Origin: Poindextera sp963719975
GTDB lineage: Bacteria > Pseudomonadota > Alphaproteobacteria > Caulobacterales > Caulobacteraceae
Length of the DNA stretch: 64,000 nt
Direction: 5' to 3'
Assembly: GCA_963719975.1 (NCBI GenBank)
Contig: CAVRED010000007.1
Location: 310,001-374,000, forward strand
Below, piece after piece: positions 8,922 to 16,904 of the stretch. The translations under genes and the position numbers were made by a program. The notes below the pieces were generated by a model. The model was not told the origin of the DNA and did not search any database. It worked only from the letters and a program-made list of their open reading frames with translations. Each line of letters begins with the position of its first letter. The first letter of the stretch is position 1.

Positions 8922-9437
8922 ATGCCCGACGCCAGCAAACCGCTCAACGTCCTCTTTCTCTGCACCGGCAACTCCGCCCGCTCGATATTCGCCGAGGCGA
9001 TCGTCAATCGCGACGGGCAGGGCGCCTTTCGCGGCTACTCGGCGGGCTCGTTCCCGAAGGGCGCGGTCAATCCCCACGCGCTCGTGCTTCTCTCAAAGCT
9101 CGGCTACCCGATCGACGGCCTGCGCTCGAAGTCGTGGGACGAGTTCGCGACCAAAGACGCGCCGAAGCTCGATTTCGTCTTCACCGTCTGTGACGACGCC
9201 GCCGGCGAGGTCTGTCCGGTGTGGCCGGGCCATCCGATGACCGCCCATTGGGGGATTCCCGATCCGGCGGCCGTCACGGGGTCGGACGCGGAAATCGGGC
9301 TGGCGTTCGCCGAGGCCTACCGGGTGCTGCACAACCGCATCACGCTGTTCATGAGCCTGCCGCACGACTCGCTCGACCGGATGTCGCTGCAGCGGCACGT
9401 CGACGAGATCGGTAAGCTCACGGCGAGCCAAGCGTGA
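8922..9437 (+). CDS. arsC: Arsenate reductase, low-molecular-weight phosphatase type
   Basis: Reduces arsenate to arsenite. The 171-residue protein carries the P-loop CTGNSARS (Cys14 to Arg20) typical of the thioredoxin- or glutaredoxin-coupled family, plus ITLFMSLP and HVDEIGKL near the C-terminus, as in the ArsC encoded beside AqpS in rhizobia. It follows arsR by nine bases and overlaps the aquaporin start (GTGA), so the two are coupled. Confidence 0.93.
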   Translation: MPDASKPLNVLFLCTGNSARSIFAEAIVNRDGQGAFRGYSAGSFPKGAVNPHALVLLSKLGYPIDGLRSKSWDEFATKDAPKLDFVFTVCDDAAGEVCPVWPGHPMTAHWGIPDPAAVTGSDAEIGLAFAEAYRVLHNRITLFMSLPHDSLDRMSLQRHVDEIGKLTASQA

Positions 9438-10153
9438 GCGCCAGCCACGACGCCAGCCTGGAGCCGCCGCGCGAGAGCTTCGACCTGGCCAAGCGGCTGG
9501 CGTCCGAGGCGCTCGGCACGGCATGGCTGCTCGCGACGGTCGTCGGCTCCGGCATCATGGCCGAACGTCTGTCGGGCGGAAACAACGCGATCGCCCTGCT
9601 CGCGAACACGCTGGCGACCGGCGGCACGCTCTTCGTGCTGATCACCATCTTCGGGCCGCTGTCCGGCGCCCACTTCAACCCGGCGGTCTCGCTGGTGTTC
9701 GCGATCCGGCGCGAGCTTTCCTGGCGCACGGCGGCGGCCTACGTCAGCGCCCAGGTCGCGGGCGGCGTGCTCGGCGTCTTCGCGGCGCACGCCATGTTCG
9801 CCGAGCCGATCCTGCAGATCTCGACGAAGCTGAGGGACGGCCCCGCCCAGGTCTTCTCTGAGTTCGTGGCCACCTTTGGGCTGATCGCCGCCATCCTCGG
9901 TTGCCTGCGTTTTCGCCCGGCGGCGACGCCGGCCGTGGTCAGCCTCTACATCGTCGCGGCCTATTGGTTCACCGCCTCGACTTCGTTCGCCAACCCAGCG
10001 GTGACGATCGCCCGCGCGCTCAGCAACACGTTCGCCGGGATAGCACCCGGCTCCGCGCCCTACTTCATGGTCGCGCAGTTTGCGGGCGCGGTGGTCGCCA
10101 GCCTGCTGTTCGGCTGGTTGCTGCGCGTACCCGCCCCCGGATCGCGGGCGTGA
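9434..10153 (+). CDS. aqpS: Aquaglyceroporin AqpS-like arsenite channel
   Basis: MIP-family channel of 239 residues with about six membrane helices and two NPA boxes (HFNPAVSL at about residue 82 and FANPAVTIARA near 190). In ars operons of Sinorhizobium and relatives such a channel replaces ArsB and lets arsenite made by ArsC flow out. No arsB or acr3 pump is present here, which fits. It starts at GTG overlapping the arsC stop and overlaps the next gene in the same way. Confidence 0.9.
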   Translation: MSASHDASLEPPRESFDLAKRLASEALGTAWLLATVVGSGIMAERLSGGNNAIALLANTLATGGTLFVLITIFGPLSGAHFNPAVSLVFAIRRELSWRTAAAYVSAQVAGGVLGVFAAHAMFAEPILQISTKLRDGPAQVFSEFVATFGLIAAILGCLRFRPAATPAVVSLYIVAAYWFTASTSFANPAVTIARALSNTFAGIAPGSAPYFMVAQFAGAVVASLLFGWLLRVPAPGSRA

Positions 10154-10710
10154 CCCTGCAAGCGACGACCACGATTGCCGGCTTCGTCATTCCCTCGACC
10201 GACCCGATGTTCCTTGCCGTCCTGGCCCTGCACGCGCCCCTCGGCGCCGCCGGCGTCGCGACGGGCGCCGGAGCGATCTTCAGCCGCAAGGGTCAGCGGC
10301 GGCACGTCTGGTTCGGAACGGCCTACGTCTGGTGCCTGCTCGCCCTCGTCGCGACGTCGACGGCGCTCGCGCTGATGCGTTGGGCGGAGGACTACGCCCT
10401 GTTCCTCTTCGGTCTCGCCGCCTTCGCCGCCGCCTGGACTGGCCGCACCGCCATGCGGCGGCGCTGGCCGGGCTGCACGCGGCTGCACATCAGCGGGATG
10501 GGCGCCTCATACGTCTTGTTGCTGATCGCCTTCTACGTCGACAACGGCCATCAGCTGCCCGTCTGGAGCCTGCTGCCTCACGTCGCCTACTGGCTCGCGC
10601 CGACCCTCGTCGGCGCGCCGGTCATCGCCTGGGCGCTGCTCTTCCATCCGCTCGCGCGCGAGCGGCCGCCTCCGCGCGGATCGGCAGGTCCCGCTTTACT
10701 CAGGCCGTGA
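10150..10710 (+). CDS. DUF2306-like multi-pass membrane protein coupled to aqpS
   Basis: A 186-residue protein with about five membrane helices and spaced histidines (LALHAPLGAAGVATG, RRHVWFG, RLHISGMGASYVLL, LLPHVAYW), a pattern like the DUF2306 family. It starts at GTG overlapping the aqpS stop (GTGA), so it is translated as the last member of the ars operon. No arsenic function is known to me for this family. The conserved histidines could bind haem or metal, but that is inference. Confidence 0.65.
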   Translation: MTLQATTTIAGFVIPSTDPMFLAVLALHAPLGAAGVATGAGAIFSRKGQRRHVWFGTAYVWCLLALVATSTALALMRWAEDYALFLFGLAAFAAAWTGRTAMRRRWPGCTRLHISGMGASYVLLLIAFYVDNGHQLPVWSLLPHVAYWLAPTLVGAPVIAWALLFHPLARERPPPRGSAGPALLRP

Positions 10711-10824
10711 CCGGAGACCGGTGTCGACCCACGCGGACAATCGCGGCGGACGTCGAAGCGGCATTGAGGCGCTGAAAATCGGCTATCGTCGGCCTCGGAC
10801 ACAACGCGGGGCCGGAGCTGCGAC

Positions 10825-11706
10825 ATGAACGAGAGTCGAATCGGCGCAGTCGGAAACGTGCGAACGGGATGGGGCGAGAGCGCGCGCTGGGATGAGGCTT
10901 TGCAGCGGCTCTACTTCGTCGACTGCGCCTCTAACGCGTTCGCGTGGTTCGACGCCGCCGCCCGGGATGTCGTGGTCAGCATAGCGCTGCCATCGCTTCC
11001 GACGGCCGTGTACCTGACCACCGACGTCGACCGCGTCCTGGTGCAACTGGACGAGGGTCTGTACGCGGTGGTCCCCTCGCGCCGGGAGGCGTCGCTTGCG
11101 ATCGCCATGCCGCCGAACGAGCCACGCTTCAACGACGGCGTCGCGGATTCCAGCGGCGCCGTCGTGACCGGATCGCTGCTTCTCGATCCGCCTGGCGCGC
11201 CCGCCGCCGGGCGCTACTGGCGCTATGCGCCGCCGGCGGGCTGGACGAGGATTCTTGAAGGCAAGGGCAACACCAACGGGCCGTGCGTGACCGCTGACGG
11301 GCGACATCTCTACGTCGCCGACAGCACCGCCAGCCTCATCTACCGCTTCGACTACCCGCCATCTGGCGATCTGGTGGGAGAGAGGGTGTTCGCCGACACC
11401 ACATCGCTTGGCGGCCTGCCAGACGGCGCGACGCTTGACGCCGAAGGTTGCCTTTGGAGCGCCATCGTTGGCGGATCCTGCGTCGCCCAATTCGCGCCCG
11501 ACGGCGCCCTTTTACGCGCGGTGGACCTGCCGACGTCGCACCCGACGAGCGTCGCCTTTGGCGGGCGGAACCTCGAGACGCTCTATGTCACGACAATCGG
11601 CGCGTCCCTGCTCGGCGTAGAACCGACCGGCGAACTCGCAGGCGCGCTCCTGGCGATCGAAGGCCTCGGGAGCCAAGGCCTGCCTGCGTCCCGGTGTCCG
11701 TTCTGA
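10825..11706 (+). CDS. SMP-30/gluconolactonase-family protein
   Basis: Six-bladed beta-propeller lactonase of 293 residues. Family signatures are GESARWDEALQRLYFVD near the start, EPRFNDGVADSSG (metal-binding Asn/Asp), NTNGPCVTADGRHLYVADS and LPDGATLDAEGCLWSA. Relatives hydrolyse sugar lactones with a divalent metal; the substrate here is unknown. It is monocistronic, about 115 bases after the ars operon, and probably not part of it. Confidence 0.88.
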   Translation: MNESRIGAVGNVRTGWGESARWDEALQRLYFVDCASNAFAWFDAAARDVVVSIALPSLPTAVYLTTDVDRVLVQLDEGLYAVVPSRREASLAIAMPPNEPRFNDGVADSSGAVVTGSLLLDPPGAPAAGRYWRYAPPAGWTRILEGKGNTNGPCVTADGRHLYVADSTASLIYRFDYPPSGDLVGERVFADTTSLGGLPDGATLDAEGCLWSAIVGGSCVAQFAPDGALLRAVDLPTSHPTSVAFGGRNLETLYVTTIGASLLGVEPTGELAGALLAIEGLGSQGLPASRCPF

Positions 11707-11851
11707 CGCTCTCGTCGATCCCTCGGTTCGTCAAGCCGCGCCAGGACATTGAGCCGACGTGCGGAGTGTCGGCTTGCAGGGCCAGACCGCAAGGATCGCT
11801 AGAAGTCATCGGCTTGGACCGTCGCGGAAAACGCTCCCGGATTTGGTCGTG

Positions 11852-12007
11852 TTACGCTGGCGCGGTCTTGCGCCCTATGACGAAGTGGACGATCACGGCA
11901 ACTAAGGCCAAGAGAATTAGCAGGTGAATCAACGCACCGGCGACGTGGAACACTATAAATCCGAGAGCCCACAAGACCACGAGGACCGCAGCTATTGCTA
12001 AGAACAT
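11852..12007 (-). CDS. Lmo0937-family tiny membrane protein
   Basis: A 51-residue ORF, MFLAIAAVLVVLWALGFIVF followed by HVAGALIHLLILLALVAV and a short basic tail (GRKTAPA). The two hydrophobic stretches and the FHVAGALIHLLL-type core match the Lmo0937 family of small membrane proteins, which is often stress-induced in proteobacteria. No biochemical role is known. It lies alone between the SMP-30 gene and the M15 peptidase, on the opposite strand. Confidence 0.75.
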   Translation of the reverse strand: MFLAIAAVLVVLWALGFIVFHVAGALIHLLILLALVAVIVHFVIGRKTAPA

Positions 12008-12588
12008 TTTCGATCCAATCTTAGGATGTCAGCCTTTGTCTTGGCACTAACGCCCTGCGGAGCCGTTTTGATCCGCCCGGGGCGGTCGACCACGACAAAA
12101 TGTCCGCTCTCGCCAGCCAGGCCACCGCCGATCGCTAGGCGGCGGCCGATCCGCGTTCCGTCGGCCCAAGACGTTTCGAGAGAGTTGATGGGCGGCCAAG
12201 AACCGCACCCGCCGGGATCGAATCCGACTTCGAGTGCAAGTTATTGTTAGGAACGAGAAGAGTGCGCTCGCGTTGGGTGATCATTCGGCGCGGACTGACG
12301 GTCTTACCCAGTCAGGCGCGGGTTGGAGTCAGCCCAGTCTAAGCGCCGCTCTTCCGCGCGCGGTTTACATAAACCCGGCACGGGATGTTGGCGGTTAGCG
12401 TCTTGGAACGAATGGCGCGGGCACGCCTTTCGTCACTGTAGGGCCGGCCAGCCCCCAGGCCCCGCACGCCGCCTCAGAGCCCTCCGGGGGAAGCCCTTCT
12501 CGGAGGGCGTTTTGGCGTCGCAGTCGCGCTCGGTCCATGGTCGCCGGTCTGGCGGACCGATCGCAACCTCGGGCTCTGGAGCGGTGAC
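12008..12588. other. Intergenic stretch without a convincing gene
   Basis: About 580 bases between the Lmo0937-type gene and the M15 peptidase. Open frames here lack ribosome binding sites and family resemblance. The only clear structure is the terminator-like hairpin at 12479-12512. A stray GGAAC at 12400-12410 has no CGTT partner at the right distance. Confidence 0.5.
12479..12512 (+). terminator. Factor-independent terminator-like hairpin
   Basis: The stem GCCCTCCG / CGGAGGGC (12479-12486 and 12501-12508) with a 14-base loop is followed by GTTTTGG. It reads on the plus strand, but no plus-strand gene precedes it for about 770 bases, so it may end a small RNA or act as an attenuator before the M15 peptidase gene. 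Confidence 0.55.
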
Positions 12589-13530
12589 GTGCGCGTGCTG
12601 CGCTTCCTCTTGCTTGAACTTGTCGCGTTGATCGGCCTGATACTCGCCGGCCCCTTCATGTTGCCGGTTCCAGAGTCGTATCGGCCTCCGACGCCGGCCG
12701 AGCGCGGCAGCACCGCGGATCGCGAACCACTTATAGCGTTGATACAGGGGGTCTCGTCCTCGTTGCCCGTCAATTGTTCCGCACCCGGTTTCGAACAGGC
12801 CGCGCAGATCAACTCGGCGAGCTTGAATACGCTCGTGTGGCAGCCGTTCCACCGCTACGAGGTCGGTTGGGAAGTCTACGCGCCGCGCATCGCGGTGGAG
12901 ATTGGCGCTAACTGCCCGACGACCTCCCCGGGGTTTGCCGCGGCGCTTGCGCGGTGGCAGGGCGTCAGTCGCCTGCCGGCCAACGGTCAGATGGACGCGA
13001 CCACGTTTGCTGTGATGAGCAACGCTTGGGAACGCGCTCGCCCCTTTGTGCGCGTTAGCCAGTCGGGAATCTGCCCCTCCGCGTCTGCCCCGGCGAACTT
13101 AGTCTGGGCGGATCCCAACGAGGGATACATGGGCAAACCGATTCAGTTGCGGGCTGGCGCGTTGGGCGCTTATCGCAGACTGGTCGCCGCCGCCCGGATG
13201 GCGTCGCCAGCGATTGCGGCTGACCATCGGCTGCTGAGCATCGTCTCCGGCTACCGCAGCCCGGAGTCTGACGCGGCCCGTTGCGCCAAGGACGGCGTTT
13301 GCGGAAATGTCAGCAGAGCTCTCTGTTCAGCCCATCGCACCGGACTGGCGATGGACCTCTATCTCGGAGCGGCGTCGGGCGATGCCGCTGTATCCAGCGA
13401 CGACGCCAACCGGCTCTACCTATCCAAGACGCCGGCGTATGCGTGGATGATCGCCAATGCGGCGGCCTATGGCTTCGTCAACTACCCCTTTGAGCCGTGG
13501 CATTGGGAATGGACCGGCGAACCGCAGTAG
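12589..13530 (+). CDS. M15-family (VanY-type) D-alanyl-D-alanine carboxypeptidase
   Basis: Zinc peptidase acting on peptidoglycan stem peptides. The 313-residue protein has an N-terminal membrane anchor (RFLLLELVALIGLILAGPF), an unassigned middle region and a C-terminal M15B domain with IVSGYRSPESDAAR, the zinc-binding CSAHRTGLAMDLYLG (SxHxxGxAxD) and FEPWHWEW (third ligand His). The start is GTG at 12589. It is followed by an L,D-transpeptidase, so the pair may remodel the cell wall together. Confidence 0.85.
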   Translation: MRVLRFLLLELVALIGLILAGPFMLPVPESYRPPTPAERGSTADREPLIALIQGVSSSLPVNCSAPGFEQAAQINSASLNTLVWQPFHRYEVGWEVYAPRIAVEIGANCPTTSPGFAAALARWQGVSRLPANGQMDATTFAVMSNAWERARPFVRVSQSGICPSASAPANLVWADPNEGYMGKPIQLRAGALGAYRRLVAAARMASPAIAADHRLLSIVSGYRSPESDAARCAKDGVCGNVSRALCSAHRTGLAMDLYLGAASGDAAVSSDDANRLYLSKTPAYAWMIANAAAYGFVNYPFEPWHWEWTGEPQ

Positions 13531-13652
13531 TCGGATGTTGGATGTCGTCCCATGTCCCACGTTTCCACTTCGGGCTCGGCAGTTGAGGGCTGAGGCGCGG
13601 AACCGAAGCGCCTTTCGCGCCTTGCTCATAGGGGAGGACTGGAGAGGCTCGA

Positions 13653-14915
13653 ATGAGGTTGCAACGGATAGCGGCGGGTGGGTTGCTCGTGGCGGCGATC
13701 TTCACCGCAAGTGGTTGCGACGGCTTCAAGTCCAATCCCAACTTTGGTCAGAGCGCCGCCCAGTCCGCGAACGCCGCACTATCTCCGAACGTGGCCCAGG
13801 TTGCGAACGTCGCCGCCCAATCTGGGAACGTCGCCTCGGCGCCCCCGACCACGCCCAACACCCCAGCTGCAGCCGCAGCGCCGACGGCGACGGAGCCCGG
13901 TCCACTTCAGCCTCCATCCGGCGAACCGGACTCTGCCGCGGCGCCAACCAGTCTCGCCGCTGCCCAGGGCTCGGCGGCGCCCGAAGCCGTGGCCATTGAC
14001 GCGGCCAGCTTCTCCGCTCGCCCGTCAGCGACAGCAAAGCGCCGCCTCTTGATCCGCGCCCAGGTCATTCTCGACCGGGCCCATTTCTCGCCCGGCGTCA
14101 TCGACGGCCGCAATGGGACCAACTTCCGCCGCGCCCTGTCGGCCTTCGAAGCAACGAAGAACGTTGGCGCGCCGGCTGCGCCCGGCCTTGCCACGCTCGA
14201 TGCGGCGGGCTGGCAGGCGCTGGTGGCCGGCGACAGCGCTCCAGTTACCCAGGACTATGTGATTGCCCCCAGCGATGTGAACGGTCCGTTCCTCGGGACT
14301 GTCCCGACGGCCATGGTCGACCTCGCGAAGCTCCCGCACCTGGGTTACGCCACGTCGGCCCAGGGCCTGGCTGAGAAGTTCCATATGGACGAGGCGTTGC
14401 TCAGGGCGCTGAATCCCAAGGCCGACTTCACGTCTGTCGGAACCAGCATAGTCGTCGTTCGGCCAGCAGCCTCGCCTCTGCCACCCGTTGCGCGCGTGGA
14501 GGTGGACAAGTCGAACGACGAGGTTCGCGCATACGGCGCCAGCGGCAGCATCGTTGCCGTGTTTCCTGCCACTGTCGGCAGCACCGAGCGGCCCGCGCCT
14601 ACCGGCCAATGGGCGGTGCGGAGCGTCGTATCGAATCCAACGTATACCTACGACCCCAGCCGCCTGACCTTTGGCGACCGTTCACACGGCAAGCTCACCA
14701 TCCAACCCGGCCCGAACAATCCGGTGGGCTCCACATGGATCGATCTAACAGTCGCGACCTACGGAATTCATGGCACGCCGAACCCAACGCAAATCGGTAA
14801 GTCCGCCTCTCACGGTTGCGTCCGGTTGACCAACTGGGATGCGGCCGCGCTCGGTCGTGCCATCAAGAAGGGAACGCCGGTCCTTTTCGTTGGCGCCCAA
14901 CAGCGCAAAGCCTAG
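13653..14915 (+). CDS. L,D-transpeptidase (YkuD) lipoprotein
   Basis: Cross-links peptidoglycan or attaches proteins to it. The 420-residue precursor has a lipobox (FTASGC, lipidated Cys near 22), a long Ala/Pro/Asn low-complexity linker, a peptidoglycan-binding-like segment (AHFSPGVIDGRNGTNFRRALSAFE), and a C-terminal YkuD domain with HGTPNPTQIGKSASHGCVRLTN, catalytic Cys389. It ends four bases before the convergent DUF1003 gene. Confidence 0.92.
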   Translation: MRLQRIAAGGLLVAAIFTASGCDGFKSNPNFGQSAAQSANAALSPNVAQVANVAAQSGNVASAPPTTPNTPAAAAAPTATEPGPLQPPSGEPDSAAAPTSLAAAQGSAAPEAVAIDAASFSARPSATAKRRLLIRAQVILDRAHFSPGVIDGRNGTNFRRALSAFEATKNVGAPAAPGLATLDAAGWQALVAGDSAPVTQDYVIAPSDVNGPFLGTVPTAMVDLAKLPHLGYATSAQGLAEKFHMDEALLRALNPKADFTSVGTSIVVVRPAASPLPPVARVEVDKSNDEVRAYGASGSIVAVFPATVGSTERPAPTGQWAVRSVVSNPTYTYDPSRLTFGDRSHGKLTIQPGPNNPVGSTWIDLTVATYGIHGTPNPTQIGKSASHGCVRLTNWDAAALGRAIKKGTPVLFVGAQQRKA

Positions 14916-14919
14916 GCGT

Positions 14920-15498
14920 CTATGCCTCAGCGCGCGTCTGGTCGGTCGCGGCGGCCATCATGTCTTCCTGGGTCTCCTTGAACGCCTCGATCACCGCCGT
15001 GGGATCGGCGGGCGTGGACATCGCATCGGCTTGCAGGTCGACGCGATTGGCGATGAGGGGGTTGTCGCGCCGCATCTCCTCGATGAGCGCGATGATCTTT
15101 GCACCCTTCTGTTCGGTCATGATGGCCAATTCGAGTATTAGCTGCTCGCGCAGCTCCGACAGTTCGTCTTTTCGCCGCTGGCTCATAAGCACCAAAGTCG
15201 TGATGTAGATGGCAGCAAGCTCGCCTGCGCCCTGCAGCCACGGGAACGCCGGGCCGTCGAGGCGCATCCCGCCCAAGCGGACCGCGAGGAGATTGCCAGC
15301 AATCCAAGCAAGCACCGCGACCGTGACAACGACGATGAACGACGGATGGGCGACGACGGCCGTGGTCCGATCGACGATGCGTTGCAAGGGGGTGGCGTTG
15401 CGGTGGTGTTCGGCGTGCAGTCTGGCGATCGCCTGGACGGTCTGCTCGATGTGCGCCGGAAGGATCTCAGGCGTCGCTTCTAAGTCGACCTCCGACAT
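14920..15498 (-). CDS. DUF1003 membrane protein
   Basis: A 192-residue protein with a soluble N-terminus and two membrane helices (VVVTVAVLAWIAGNLLAV and a second around AAIYITTLVLMSQRRKDEL), followed by a coiled-coil-like charged C-terminus. This is the DUF1003 layout. The role is unknown; members are often linked to stress or cyclic-nucleotide proteins. I start at MSEVDL because GGAGG lies upstream; the longer frame to 15564 lacks support. Confidence 0.82.
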   Translation of the reverse strand: MSEVDLEATPEILPAHIEQTVQAIARLHAEHHRNATPLQRIVDRTTAVVAHPSFIVVVTVAVLAWIAGNLLAVRLGGMRLDGPAFPWLQGAGELAAIYITTLVLMSQRRKDELSELREQLILELAIMTEQKGAKIIALIEEMRRDNPLIANRVDLQADAMSTPADPTAVIEAFKETQEDMMAAATDQTRAEA

Positions 15499-15721
15499 TC
15501 GATATCCTCCAAGCGCCCGAACTGCTGCGAGGCAGACCCGCGTAGGGCGTCGGTCGGCTCGCACTTTCCAGTTCGATCAAAGGCGGCCGTGTTCATGACA
15601 AATCCGCAGGCTCGATAGGGTTCCGGCCGAACCAAGAATGCTCCCCCCCGGCATCAAAGATGTGTCGGACCCCTTCCGATGGGGGGTGAGGAGACCCCGA
15701 GCTTTGGATGCGGGTGGGCGC

Positions 15722-16039
15722 TTAGCCCCGCCTAGACCAACCGCCGAGGATCGCGCCGGGACCACCGAGCACGCCAAAATAGAAGCCGACGTCGTAAGCG
15801 ATGCCGGTTCCGGCCGTCTCGTACATGTGCACGCTCCAGGGCAGGGTGTTCGGGCGAACGACGTTCACCACCTCTACGACCAGCATGAAGGGAGCGAGAA
15901 TCCCCTGCCAGAACCCCAGGAAGAGCTGGGAGATCCAGCCGCTCGCGGCGGCATGGTGCGACTCCGCCGAGCCTGCAACGCAGGCAGCCAGCAAGCAAAG
16001 CAGAACCAGGATGCCGGCGATCTTCAAGCCCGCGCGCAT
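15722..16039 (-). CDS. Small conserved membrane protein, unknown function
   Basis: A 105-residue protein: N-terminal signal or lipoprotein-like segment (ILVLLCLLAACVAGSAESH), a central hydrophobic stretch (QLFLGFWQGILAPFMLVVEV) and a glycine-rich hydrophobic C-terminus (DVGFYFGVLGGPGAILGGW). It resembles small inner-membrane proteins found near stress genes in Alphaproteobacteria, but I cannot name the family. It is 38 bases downstream of the entericidin gene on the same strand and may share its EcfG promoter. Confidence 0.6.
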   Translation of the reverse strand: MRAGLKIAGILVLLCLLAACVAGSAESHHAAASGWISQLFLGFWQGILAPFMLVVEVVNVVRPNTLPWSVHMYETAGTGIAYDVGFYFGVLGGPGAILGGWSRRG

Positions 16040-16077
16040 GGCGTTCTTCCCTTGCTTCCTGTCGTCCTGTCGCTGGA

Positions 16078-16215
16078 CTAGTGCGAGGCGTCGTGGGCGG
16101 TGTCCGTCACGGCGTTGCCGGCCGCACTGACGTCCCGGCCTGCGCCGGCGACCGTGTTGCAGGCGGCGACCGCGAGGCCGAGGGCGACGATCGTCAGAAG
16201 AACAAGTTTGCGCAT
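16078..16215 (-). CDS. Entericidin A/B-family small lipoprotein
   Basis: A 45-residue lipoprotein: MRKLVLLTIVALGLAVAACN with lipobox AAC, then the short Gly/Ala/Asp-rich mature part (TVAGAGRDVSAAGNAV) typical of entericidins. In E. coli these form a toxin-antidote pair; in Alphaproteobacteria single copies are common members of the general stress regulon. A GGAAC-N16-CGTT promoter lies 29 bases upstream of the start, supporting EcfG control. Confidence 0.85.
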   Translation of the reverse strand: MRKLVLLTIVALGLAVAACNTVAGAGRDVSAAGNAVTDTAHDASH

Positions 16216-16243
16216 GTCGAGGTTCCTTGAGGCACAAGAGGCC

Positions 16244-16268
16244 AACGGCTGAGCCGTGAGGCGGTTCC
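16244..16268 (-). promoter_or_regulatory. EcfG-type (general stress) promoter of the entericidin gene
   Basis: Read on the minus strand, GGAAC (16264-16268) is followed after exactly 16 bases by CGTT (16244-16247). This is the consensus bound by the alphaproteobacterial stress sigma factor EcfG. The -10 element is 29 bases before the entericidin start codon. Confidence 0.8.
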
Positions 16269-16450
16269 CCCGCTTCGCGCCCGCGCACGAGGCCGTCGCG
16301 CGTGCGCCGACGGACGTTGGCAACGACCTTCGACCCGGATAGCGCGGGCGCAGTTCGTATGCGTTCGCGCGGTGCGAGGGAGACCAATGTTCATCGCGGT
16401 GCACGAGTGGACTACTGAGGTGGCCCGTCCGAGTCGCTGCCGCTGCAGGC

Positions 16451-16475
16451 GGAACAAACGGCGCCGTGGGTCGTT
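16451..16475 (+). promoter_or_regulatory. EcfG-type (general stress) promoter of the 54-residue membrane protein
   Basis: GGAAC at 16451-16455 and CGTT at 16472-16475, spacer 16, the EcfG consensus. The next start codon is at 16526, giving a leader of about 45 bases. It is divergent from the copy at 16244-16268, so one 200-base region drives two stress genes. Confidence 0.8.
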
Positions 16476-16525
16476 GGCTATCAGCTGCCGCTCAACTCAG
16501 CGGGTATCCCCTCGAAAGGCGAGCC

Positions 16526-16690
16526 ATGGGCCTGATCATCATACTCATCATTCTGGTCCTGTTGTTCGGTGGGGGCGGCGGATACTATGGCTACCGGCGC
16601 GGTTACTATGGCGGCGGCGGCTTTGGCGGCATCCTCGGGCTCGTCGTCGTGGTCCTGGTCCTTCTTTGGTTCTTCGGTGGCCGTATCTAG
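16526..16690 (+). CDS. Small glycine/tyrosine-rich membrane protein
   Basis: A 54-residue protein: MGLIIILIILVLLFGGGGGY, a Gly/Tyr/Arg-rich turn (YGYRRGYYGGGGFGG) and a second hydrophobic segment (ILGLVVVVLVLLWFFGG). It resembles the DUF3309-type small membrane proteins of Alphaproteobacteria, whose role is unknown. The EcfG promoter directly upstream predicts induction in stationary phase and under stress. I prefer this start to one 20 codons upstream because the hydrophobic core begins here. Confidence 0.72.
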   Translation: MGLIIILIILVLLFGGGGGYYGYRRGYYGGGGFGGILGLVVVVLVLLWFFGGRI

Positions 16691-16718
16691 CCCCCACCAA
16701 TTCCAGCCACCGCGCGGG

Positions 16719-16793
16719 ATGGAAGCGATAGGCCGCACTATCCTGATCGCGCTGGCGGCCATCGTGGCGCTCTCGGCCGCAGCGATGGCCTAA
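16719..16793 (+). CDS. Possible 24-residue membrane peptide
   Basis: An open frame encoding MEAIGRTILIALAAIVALSA and a four-residue end. It is one hydrophobic helix with a basic N-terminal flank, which looks like a single-pass peptide. The ribosome binding site is weak. It lies 28 bases after the preceding small membrane protein and could share its stress promoter. It may be spurious. Confidence 0.3.
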   Translation: MEAIGRTILIALAAIVALSAAAMA

Positions 16794-16904
16794 ACGCCTG
16801 CTCCGGCAGCCCGGCCGGTGCGCGTCGATCTGGCCGAATAGCGATCTGATCTGCGCGGAATAGCGGCGGACCAAGACGGACGTTCGGCGACAAAGCACGT
16901 CGTC

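Noticed and set aside
12400..12440. EcfG promoter before the M15 peptidase gene
   Set aside because: GGAAC is present but no CGTT occurs at 16 or 17 bases.
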